In this document: positions 43,299 through 52,200 of the stretch, in pieces
Layout: every line of letters starts with the position of its first letter
Position numbering within the stretch: position 1 is the first letter of the stretch
Assembly (NCBI RefSeq): GCF_029714425.1
Contig: NZ_CP121668.1
Span: 4,423,501 to 4,487,500 of the forward strand
DNA length: 64,000 nt
Direction of reading: 5' to 3'
Source: Bradyrhizobium sp. CB2312
Lineage (GTDB): Bacteria; Pseudomonadota; Alphaproteobacteria; Rhizobiales; Xanthobacteraceae
Notes under the pieces: generated by a model
The model's input: the letters and a program-made list of their open reading frames with translations, nothing else
Databases searched by the model: none
What the model was told of the DNA's origin: nothing
Translations under genes and position numbers: made by a program

Positions 43299-44852
43299 TT
43301 GCGCTATCTTTTCGAGGAATACGCATTCGACACCGACCGGCGCGAGCTGCATCGGGGGACCGATACGGTGTCGATCACACCGCAGGTTTTTGACCTGCTC
43401 GATTACCTGATCCGCAACAGGGAGCGGGTTGTCAGCAAGGACGAGCTCATCAAAGCCATTTGGAATGGGCGCAGCGTATCTGACGCGGCGCTGACAACCC
43501 GCCTGAATGCCGTCCGGGGCGCAATCGGCGATTCCGGCGAGGAACAACGCTTCGTCAAGACACTGCCGCGCAAGGGCTTCCGCTTCGTCGGACAGGTGCG
43601 GGAGGCGCGAGAAGTCGCGACCCCAAATCCGGGCGATGCGCCCGAGAGTGCTCCTGCGCTTCCCGACCGCCCCTCAATCGCCGTGCTGCCATTCACGAAC
43701 ATGTCTGGCGATCCCGAGCAGGAATACTTCGCGGACGGGATGGTTGAGGAAATCACGACCGCGCTGTCGCGGTTCCGATGGTTGTTCGTGATCGCTCGCA
43801 ATTCGAGTTTCACCTTCAAGGGCAAAGCCGTCGATCTCAAGGAGGTCGGGCGCAGGCTTGGTGTGCGCTATGTCCTTCAGGGAGCGGTGCGCAAGGCGTC
43901 TGGGAAAGTTCGCATCACGTCCCAGTTGATTGAAGCGGCCACGGGCGCGCACATTTGGGCGGATAGGTTCGAGCGTGACATGACAGATATTTTCGCGTTG
44001 CAGGACGAAGTCACGCTCGCCGTTGTCTCAGCTATTCAGCCGAAGTTGTTTCAAGCAGAAATTGCACTGGCGACGCGGCGGCGACCGGAAGACCTCACCG
44101 CGTATGATCTTTATCTCCAGGCTGTACAGCAAGCCGACCGATCGTCCCGCGAAAGTTTGGTCGAGGCACTCCGACTGGTCCAGCGCGCCCTGGAGCTTGA
44201 CCCGGGGTTTGCGGCTGCGGCAGCTTTGGCAGGTGCCTGTCATATGGAAAACGTTCTTAGGAGCTACGCGACTGACCCACAATTCGAACGCAAGGAAGCC
44301 GTTCGGCTTATGCGCCTGGCACTGAGCCTCGACGATCATGACCCAAACACGTTAGCAACGGCTGCATTAATCACCGCTTTGTTGGTCGGCGATTTTGAAA
44401 CTGAAATTGAGCTGGCCGATCGAGCGGTCGCGCTCAACTCAAATTCATCTCACACATGGAACTGCAGAAGCTGGGTCTACAAGATTGCGGGGCAGCCGGA
44501 GGAAGCGATCCGGAGCTTTGAACGCGCCATGCGAATGAGCCCGGTGGACCCGCAACAATTCACAGCGTTAACCGGGATGGGGTATGCCTTTATTGAGCTT
44601 CGTCGCTTTGACGAGGCCATTGTTGCAGGAAAGAAAGCCCTGCGTCAGAATCCGTCCTATCCAGGACCATATCGCTGTCTCGCCTCCGCTTTCGCCCATC
44701 TCGGGCGTGACGCTGAGGCCCGTGAGGCGGCGGCCGGTATGCTTGAGGTCGATCCCGCTTTTACAATATCGGCGTGGATCGCTCGGAGCCGGCTACCAAT
44801 AAATGCGAAGCTGATGATTGAGGGTTTTCGCAAAGCGGGGTTGCCCGAGTAG
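43299..44852 (+). CDS. CadC-like winged-helix regulator with TolB-like and TPR domains
   Basis: 517 residues. N-terminal OmpR/CadC winged helix (~1-100: FEEYAFDTDRRELHRG, LDYLIRNRERVVSKDELIKAIW, KTLPRKGFRFVG). Then the FlgO/TolB-N-like adenylate-cyclase-associated region (SIAVLPFTNMSGDPEQEYFADGMVEEIT). The rest (~280-500) is TPR repeats (ALELDPGFAAAAALAGAC, PEEAIRSFERAMRMSP). No transmembrane helix, so this is a soluble variant. The start is a TTG at 43299 with GAAGGAAC upstream. Such proteins are abundant in rhizobia; targets unknown. Confidence 0.9.
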   Translation: MRYLFEEYAFDTDRRELHRGTDTVSITPQVFDLLDYLIRNRERVVSKDELIKAIWNGRSVSDAALTTRLNAVRGAIGDSGEEQRFVKTLPRKGFRFVGQVREAREVATPNPGDAPESAPALPDRPSIAVLPFTNMSGDPEQEYFADGMVEEITTALSRFRWLFVIARNSSFTFKGKAVDLKEVGRRLGVRYVLQGAVRKASGKVRITSQLIEAATGAHIWADRFERDMTDIFALQDEVTLAVVSAIQPKLFQAEIALATRRRPEDLTAYDLYLQAVQQADRSSRESLVEALRLVQRALELDPGFAAAAALAGACHMENVLRSYATDPQFERKEAVRLMRLALSLDDHDPNTLATAALITALLVGDFETEIELADRAVALNSNSSHTWNCRSWVYKIAGQPEEAIRSFERAMRMSPVDPQQFTALTGMGYAFIELRRFDEAIVAGKKALRQNPSYPGPYRCLASAFAHLGRDAEAREAAAGMLEVDPAFTISAWIARSRLPINAKLMIEGFRKAGLPE

Positions 44853-45145
44853 GGGCGGACAGCGCCGGGAAGCCCCGCTTGTAAACCTGCTGCGACATCG
44901 GCCACATCCGCTCGTTCGCCGTCACTAAGGCGCGAGCGGACATCAACAATTCGTGTGCCATGACGACACGCCTCGCGCCGGCTTTCCGCCGGACGTTCCT
45001 TCGAAAAATCGCGGGCTGCGGTCTAAGGTCACATGCGAATGGACGATGACTGTCGTCGTCCCCTCAGTCCATCTTTCGGGCGGCTCGGCGGGGTCAGTGC
45101 GAGAACGTCCATCATGCCTGCGGACAGGCAAAGCGGGAGGCGAGG

Positions 45146-46198
45146 ATGAGTGTTTCAGCAGCCGCTTCGATGAATGAGGTACCGTTCAATGGATCACTGC
45201 AGGCCGATCGATACGGAAGCCGCCCGGGTTCGGAACTCCGCCCCTTCATTTCGATCGCGCTACCAACGTTCCGCCGCCCAGACACGCTGCGCCGTGCGGT
45301 CGAAAGTGTGCTGCAGCAGGATTTCGCCAATTGGGAGTTGGTGATCAGCGATGACGAAGGGCTGGGCGGCGAAAGTTCGCACGTCTTGTCGAAATATGCG
45401 CGCAGGGAACCCCGCATCAGACCGATCGAGAACCGCCGAGGCCGTGGTCAGGTCGAGAACACGAACAACGCGATGCTTGCGTGCCGCGGTCAGTGGATCA
45501 AACCGCTGCATGACGACGACTGGCTCGCGCCAGGGGCGCTCCGGACTTTCGTGAGACTTGCGACAGCTTACCCGGCGGTGGCATTCATGACCTCCACAAG
45601 CCATCTGGTTCAGGACGAGGGCATCAGGTACCGGCGAGGAACCCAGATTTTCCACTATTCGGGTCAGGAGTGCCTGGCGGACCTCTATTTGGCGGGCAAG
45701 ACGCGGATACTTGGGATCGTCCCGTCGACACTGTTGGTCAACAGCAAGGTCGTCAAAGCCGGCTGCCTGATGCGAAACTATCGGTCGATAAGTTGGGGGG
45801 TGGACCAACTGTTCTTCATCGATCTGGCCTGTCACGGCGATATGGTGGCGATCGACGATGGTCTTATCTTCTACGACATGACCGACCATGCCAGCATCAC
45901 GGCGACCGGATCGTTCGCCCAGATCGACCAGGAGACGATCGATCTCAAGCACCTCATCTGGAGCCTTTTGCAAGATAAGAGGGGACTGCCGGATCCCGAA
46001 ACGATGGTGCGCGCGCTGCGGGTTGCTCGACTGCGCGGACGGATCGGTCGTCAGCCGATCAGCGCAACGATCCGCGATGCATTTCAAATCCTGCGCCCGT
46101 CGGTTCTGCGGGCTGCCAACAAGGCCAGACGAGCATGGGCGCGCGCGCCCGCTGCGACCACCTTCGTCCTTTCCTGCGGCAACGCCATGATGATCTGA
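45146..46198 (+). CDS. Family 2 glycosyltransferase
   Basis: 350 residues. GT2 nucleotide-binding start FISIALPTFRRPDTLRRAVES, acceptor-side DDEGLGG and the metal-binding HDDDWLAPGAL region are clear. The C-terminal ~100 residues are helical without membrane segments. Start ATG at 45146 with GGGAGGCGAGG upstream. It probably adds a sugar to a surface polysaccharide or lipid carrier; donor and acceptor cannot be named. Confidence 0.88.
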   Translation: MSVSAAASMNEVPFNGSLQADRYGSRPGSELRPFISIALPTFRRPDTLRRAVESVLQQDFANWELVISDDEGLGGESSHVLSKYARREPRIRPIENRRGRGQVENTNNAMLACRGQWIKPLHDDDWLAPGALRTFVRLATAYPAVAFMTSTSHLVQDEGIRYRRGTQIFHYSGQECLADLYLAGKTRILGIVPSTLLVNSKVVKAGCLMRNYRSISWGVDQLFFIDLACHGDMVAIDDGLIFYDMTDHASITATGSFAQIDQETIDLKHLIWSLLQDKRGLPDPETMVRALRVARLRGRIGRQPISATIRDAFQILRPSVLRAANKARRAWARAPAATTFVLSCGNAMMI

Positions 46199-46289
46199 GG
46201 CGTGCGGACTTCGGCGCGGGTAAAACGCGATCGAACGCGGCTGGCTCGTCGGGCGGCGCGTGACCGGCACCATTCCGAATGGCTCCGGG

Positions 46290-46856
46290 TTATAACCCCA
46301 GCGCGACCTCGGCCCATTTCAACATGCGCTCGCTATTGAGGAACGCCAGCACCGCCGGCTCCAGTGACGCCGGCGCGCCCGGCCCAACCAGGGCCGTCGC
46401 GGACACCATGTCGCAGCGCTGATTGAAGGCGAGCGAGAGCGCGGTGTTACGATTTCCGTCGATGCGATAGGCTCGGCTGCGGCCGCGCATCGGGCCGACG
46501 ATGATCTCTCGGCCGGCCCCGGTCGGCGTTGCCTTGCCGATCAGCACCAGGTCGCCCATCTGCTCGAGGTCGCCATCGTCGGCGACGCCGGTGGTGCAGT
46601 TGCAAAAGCCGAGCTTGGCGCGAACGTAGAGCTGGACCTCTCCGCCGCAATTATCGGCCTTGCAGCGGAACGCCTTGCCTTTGCCCCAGGGATCTGCGGC
46701 GAAAGGCCAGTCGGTTTCCGTCCACACCGGGCGGATCTCACCCGATGCTGCCGTTGCGCGTGCCGGTTCGCCGGATCGCGAGATCCAGACCGCCGCGGCT
46801 GCGCAGAGCAGTAGGGTGGCTGCGCTGATCGCGACGAATTTGCTTGTCAGGCGCAT
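46290..46856 (-). CDS. Secreted cysteine-containing hypothetical protein
   Basis: 188 residues. A signal peptide (KFVAISAATLLLCAAAAVWIS) precedes a soluble domain with four to five Cys (FRCKADNCGG, LGFCNCTTG, RCDM). A periplasmic disulfide-bonded protein is likely. Many alphaproteobacteria have this conserved hypothetical protein; no function known. It shares direction with the TPR gene upstream, whose stop lies 39 bases away. Confidence 0.75.
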   Translation of the reverse strand: MRLTSKFVAISAATLLLCAAAAVWISRSGEPARATAASGEIRPVWTETDWPFAADPWGKGKAFRCKADNCGGEVQLYVRAKLGFCNCTTGVADDGDLEQMGDLVLIGKATPTGAGREIIVGPMRGRSRAYRIDGNRNTALSLAFNQRCDMVSATALVGPGAPASLEPAVLAFLNSERMLKWAEVALGL

Positions 46857-46894
46857 GGAAGCTGCCGAGGCACTCTTGCTAATTGCGACCCGTG

Positions 46895-48496
46895 CTAATT
46901 CTGGGCCATGAACTTTCGAGCGGCCGCGAGGTCCTCCCGCGAGGAGTCGCCATTTTGCGCCATGTCGACGACTTTCGCGTAGTACTGGCGTGCCTTCACG
47001 GAATCACCCGCTTTCTCGGCGGCGTGAGCGGCGCCGATCGTCGCGCCAAAGCGGTTCGGCTCCTTGCGCATGGTGCTTTCGAACGCGGCCAATGCCTCCA
47101 TCGCCATGCCGCGCTCGAGCAGCATGGTTCCGTAGAGCTCGCGTGCCGGGGCGAGCGGTCCCGGGGTCACGATGGATTTTTCGGTCTTGTCTTCGGCATC
47201 GGCGGCAAGCCGCATCGCCTCCAACGCGTCCGCCTGTTTTCCCTGGGCGTTGAGCTGCCAGGCCGTGGCGACCTGCCGCTGAATGTCGACGATCTCGGCC
47301 CAATAGGCGTCCTTGTCCTGCTGCAGCTTGTCCCGCAGCTCAGTCAGCTTGGCGATGTCCGCCGTCGCTGCGTCAGCATTGCCGGAGCGCGCCGCGCCAA
47401 GGGCGCGGGCGAAATAGGTGATCGCATCGACATAGGCAAACCGGCTCGGCTCGACCTTCAGCGCGGCAGCGCCCTGCCAATCGCCGCGCTCGACCATGTA
47501 GCGCGCCTGGCTCGCCGCTATCGCGTAGGGACCGGCGCGGACCGCCGGCGCATAGCCCGTGGTCGCAACCATGTCTGCGATGACGTCGCGGGCTCGGCTG
47601 TCCTGCGCAAGCTGGAGCAGGGCGTAGACCATGTAGTCGTCGGCATGCAGCTGCTCGCTGGGATCCTTGCCCTCCTTGGCGGCCTTGGCTGAACGGCTAT
47701 TGGCGTCGATGGACTCGTTCCAGTAGCCGACGCGCGTGAAGATGTGCGAGGGCATATGCAAAGCGTGCGGCGCCGCCGGCGCAATCTCGGAATAGCGCTT
47801 GGCAGCGTCGAGACCTTGCGCTGCTATCGCCGGATAGTCGTAGAGGTGGATCAGGTAATGCGCGACGCCGGGGTGCCGCGGCTGCCGCTTGAAGATCGGC
47901 TCCAGGATGGCGGCGCCCTTGAGCTGGTTGGCATAGGTCTTGTCGTTTGGTGAGGCCGTGACATTCAGCGTGATGGCGTAGGCGATCTGCGCCTCGTCAT
48001 CATCGGGATAGCGCGCGGCGACGGCTTCGGTGGCCTTGAGATAGGCCTGCGCGCGCTGGCCAAACGTCGTCTTGTCGTCGCCCGAATAGAAGGCCAGCAG
48101 CGCATCGATATAGTCCCGCTCGCGGTCGCTCTTGGCGCCGATCGCCTTAGCCTTCTGCAGCGCGGCGAGGCCCTCGGTGAGGTTTTCCTTCGGCGCGGGA
48201 AAATGCGGATTGTACAGCAGGCTGAGGGCAATGCCCCAATAGGCGATCGCGCAGTCCGGATCGGCCTGCAACGTCTCCTCGAAGATCTCTTTCGCGGGCC
48301 GGTACCAGAACGAGTGCTGATAGCGCATCCCGCGGTCAAAGCGGCGCTGCGCCACCTCGTTGCATGACGTCTGGAAATGAACCTTGCCAAACTGCTCGTC
48401 GGTCCCGTCCTCCGCGCGTGCGGCAGGCGAGGCGGCGATCGAGGAGAGGGTAGCGAGAGCGAGAAGAGAGACGGTATTCAAGGCGAGCGCGCGCAT
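46895..48496 (-). CDS. Secreted TPR-repeat protein
   Basis: 533 residues, signal peptide cut near PAARA. Multiple TPR units through the sequence (AKEIFEETLQADPDCAIAYWGIALS, AAAYWAEIVDIQRQVA, MEALAAFESTMRKEPNRFGATIGAAHAAEKAG). Conserved His segments LIHLYDYPAIA and APHALHMPSHIFTRVGYW are characteristic of a family annotated only as TPR protein. A role as periplasmic scaffold is inferred. Confidence 0.85.
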   Translation of the reverse strand: MRALALNTVSLLALATLSSIAASPAARAEDGTDEQFGKVHFQTSCNEVAQRRFDRGMRYQHSFWYRPAKEIFEETLQADPDCAIAYWGIALSLLYNPHFPAPKENLTEGLAALQKAKAIGAKSDRERDYIDALLAFYSGDDKTTFGQRAQAYLKATEAVAARYPDDDEAQIAYAITLNVTASPNDKTYANQLKGAAILEPIFKRQPRHPGVAHYLIHLYDYPAIAAQGLDAAKRYSEIAPAAPHALHMPSHIFTRVGYWNESIDANSRSAKAAKEGKDPSEQLHADDYMVYALLQLAQDSRARDVIADMVATTGYAPAVRAGPYAIAASQARYMVERGDWQGAAALKVEPSRFAYVDAITYFARALGAARSGNADAATADIAKLTELRDKLQQDKDAYWAEIVDIQRQVATAWQLNAQGKQADALEAMRLAADAEDKTEKSIVTPGPLAPARELYGTMLLERGMAMEALAAFESTMRKEPNRFGATIGAAHAAEKAGDSVKARQYYAKVVDMAQNGDSSREDLAAARKFMAQN

Positions 48497-48758
48497 CGGC
48501 CCCTCCGTTTCAGTTCCGAAAAAATTTGGTCAGATGGCGCCGATAAAGGTCGGGGCGCCGAATTAGGTAACTCTGAGATTGGCAATGGCAAATTGCGTGG
48601 TTGGAAGGATTTGCCCATTCGCGATGCGTGTCAATAGGAGGCGGGCGGATTGCGTTAGGGAAGCACGCCTGTCGGGCTCTCCGCCAGCGCGCGAAATCGC
48701 AGCCGTCGATCCGTTACGTAAGGCGGATAGCGAAGCGGGCCTGGATCACGCTGCAAGT

Positions 48759-49094
48759 CTAGTGCGAGGGATTGCAGCTCAGTTCCTTGATCCGACCGGC
48801 GGCGTCAAAGGCAAAAAGCGCGCTCATGACACCAGCGTTGGTGAGGTACGAGATAATGGTGCCGTCGTTGTGCGAGGGATTGAGATCGTCCAACTTGCCT
48901 GCCGGATGCTCCCGGAGGCGATCGACCCAATAGGCACGAAGTACCTCGCGGCTCGTAATGGTTCTGATGCCGCCGCAGCCGCAGCGACAATGAACCACGG
49001 CATCGTCGGCATACATGTCCAGGATCGCCTCGATATCGCCTGCGCGGTAGGCATCGAGCCAGTCAATGGCAGCCGCCATCGGGTCAAATGACAT
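48759..49094 (-). CDS. NTF2/SnoaL-like protein
   Basis: 111 residues from the ATG at 49094. The cone fold is suggested by AAAIDWLDAYRAGDIEAILDMYADDAVVHC and HNDGTIISYLTNAGVMSALFAFDAAGRI. The middle has an unusual Cys-rich CRCGCGG segment. No catalytic Asp/His pair evident. Function unknown. It is divergent from the giant regulator gene, with which it shares the 153-base promoter region. Confidence 0.85.
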   Translation of the reverse strand: MSFDPMAAAIDWLDAYRAGDIEAILDMYADDAVVHCRCGCGGIRTITSREVLRAYWVDRLREHPAGKLDDLNPSHNDGTIISYLTNAGVMSALFAFDAAGRIKELSCNPSH

Positions 49095-49247
49095 ATTTTC
49101 TCGCCCAAACGCCCCCAAAGCTCGCGGTTCCAATTTAACCTTAACGCCGCTAAGCCTCTTTCTTCATTCGATTAATTGTATTTTAATATCTTGCCCGGTC
49201 TCGGCCATATGCCGAAGTACATAGATGGCCGGGCCGAGGCAGTGTCC

Positions 49248-52200
49248 ATGTTAGACGTGTCTGCGAACCAAGGCATATTTCAGCGCAACCGTATTGTGAT
49301 CGTCGATCGACAACCGATCGTTCTACAGGGGCTGAAGTCGATACTCGGAGCACAGCAGGACTTCGACGTTGTCGCATCATGCCGCGATGCGACAAGCGGT
49401 CTCGAAGCCATCAGGAATTTGACACCCGACGTCGCGCTGATTTCCGACACCCTGCCGGACCGGACGGTCACCGAGATACTGGCGATTGCGAAAGCCGAGA
49501 ATGTTCCCACGCGCCTGGTGTTCTTCACCGAGGCCGAAGCCAACCACGAACTAACCGCTGCGATTGCCGCTGGTGCCTGCAGCGCAATTTCGAAATACGT
49601 CTCCCCCGACACCATGCTGCGACTGCTGCGGCTGCTGACGAGGCAAAGTGTATCGCCCGAGCATTTCGATCTCTCGCCGATCGGCAGGGAGGCTGACGGC
49701 GCCGGCAAAATTGAAACGAAGCTGGAGCTATTGACGCACCGCGAACGTCAAATCGTTCGACTGGTGTCAGAGGGAATGTCGAACAAGGAGATCGCGCGCC
49801 GGCTAAAGGTTTCACCAGGGACAGTCAAAGTACACCTGTACAATATATTTCAGAAGCTCGAGGTCACCAACAGGACGGTGCTCGCAACCCTCGCGTTGTT
49901 GAAGCATCCCTCCGGTTTCGGCACGCTCGCGCTGGCCTTTCTGGCGATCGCCATTGCGGACGAACTCAAGGCGTCGGAAGCGAACGACACGCGTCCGGAT
50001 GACGACAGCATCGGCCACGCCGGGCATGAGCCCTGGAAATATGAGGCTTGGAAATATGAGCCTTGGAAAAAAGCCATTCTCCGGCACCTCGTCGTCTGGG
50101 AAGCCGGCGAGACGCACCTGCTCAGCCAGAGCGACTTTTTGGCCAAGCTGGGCCAGGTCGCGAACGCGCCGGCGGCAATGGAAGCGCTGCGCGCAGCTGA
50201 GCAATCTGCAGACTCGAAGCCGTTGAAAATCTACGGTCCTGTTGGATCGGCCACGCCTAATCTTCCTGCGCCGCTGCTGCGAGCAACCAGCGACACACAG
50301 ATGGGAGGTGACCTAGGCGCGGACCATCAATTCCCCCGGCTTGCTTCCAATCCGATGTCGGTTCAGGGAGGGTATGGCACCTTCGCCACTGTCGCCGGCG
50401 CGTTGATCTACGCACTGCACGATCCACATCTCGCCGTGCAGGCGCATGAGCTGGGTCAGGCGTCGATCGACAGCGTCGTGACCGTCGCCGGAGAGAATGC
50501 GGCCACGAAACTCGCCGCGATCCCTCATGCCAACGCCAATCACGACAACGCGGCTGCGGGCCTGCCGTCGCACGATTCCCGCCTGTCTTCCGCGCATGTG
50601 ACCACTGGAAACGAAAGCGTCGCTGGAGAAGGCGCTCGGATCCAAGTGAGTCACGGCGTGAGCCACGGCGCCGAGGGTGACACACTCCAGAAACCTGTTG
50701 GCCTGGCCGACGCCGGTCACGATGCCAGTGTTGGCGGATATAGCCGCGATCAACTGATGGGCGGCGGCAACGGTGACGGAAACGTTGTTCATCGCTCCCC
50801 AACCGATTCCAATTCTACATCGTCCCAATCCGCCTTCGATTTCGCTTCTGGGCCGGGCAGGATCAATCTTGCCGCTTTCGGAGCGCTTGCGTGGCTGCAT
50901 ATGACCGCAGCAAGCAAGTCCATACCGCCACATACCCTCGCCTGGATTTACGACGCCGCAAGCAATGAAACGATCGTCTATGTGAATCCGACCGATCGTG
51001 TCCTTGATATCGGGGATCGCAGCCTGCTGGAAATCCATCTGCAGGGGATTGTGTCCGTCGCGGAATCGGATGTCGTCGACCAGCGAGAAGGTGCACCTGT
51101 CGCCATCACCTTGGAGAAGCTCGAAGAAGCGCTGACATCGGCGAGCGCCATCGATGGGGCTGTTCTGAGCAAGGACGGTGCTGGGGCCAGCATCGAGGCG
51201 AGCGGGAGCACGCTCGGGACGGCCGGGGTTTGGGCCGTTCTTGCCGACCACGGCTTGGGGTTCCAGTTCGGGCAGACTCGGACCGGGGTGGGAGGGATGG
51301 CAAGGTCCAGAACCACCACCGGCGAGTCGGCGGACGCAAGAGAAGAGAGCCATGGTGCGTCCGGCGAACCGGTTCGCGTATCATCGATCGTGTCGGCCCA
51401 TAGCGCGGCGGCTCCGGCCGTTGGAAATGTCACATCGAACAGTGGTCCGATCAATGCCGACACTGGCGTTTCGTCGGGGCCGAACGTGACCGTCCAACCG
51501 AGCGTCGCAATGGCCGACAGCGCGGACCGCGGCAACTCGCAGCACACTTCGGAGCCGGAGCCTGCAAAGGCGGCGGCCACGGAACCGACTGAAGCTGACT
51601 CCAAACCGGGCAATGGCGTCGACAATGATGCCGAACGGCATGCTGCGGATTCGGATGTTCCGACAAAGTTAGCGAAGAAGGTCAAACACGGCGACTCGGG
51701 GCACTCAAACTCTGAAAACGCGCCGGGCGCGGCCGAGAACGATCCGGGCGTCGCGAAGACCGAGAGCGCGGGCCATGGCAATTCGCTGCACGCTTCGGAG
51801 AAGGGATCTGCAAAGGCGGCGGCCACGGAATCGACTGAGGCTGGCGTCAAGCCGGGTAAGGGCGCCGAGCATCACGCTGCGGCTTCGAACGTTCCGCGAG
51901 GGTTAGCGAAGAAGGCAGACTCAAGCGGAGCCGAACACGACAAGTCGGAGCACTCAAACTCTGAAAACGCGCCGGGCGCGGCCGAGAACGATCCGGGCGT
52001 CGCGAAGACCGAGAGCGCGGGCCATGGCAATTCGCCGCACGCTTCGGAGAAGGGATCTGCAAAGGCGGCAGCCACGGAATCGACGGAGGCTGGCGTCGAG
52101 CCGGGCAAGGGCGCCGAGCATCACGCTGCGGCTTCGGACGTTCCGCGAGGGGCGGCGAAAAAGGCAGACTCAAGCGGAGCCGAACACGGCAAGTCGGGGC

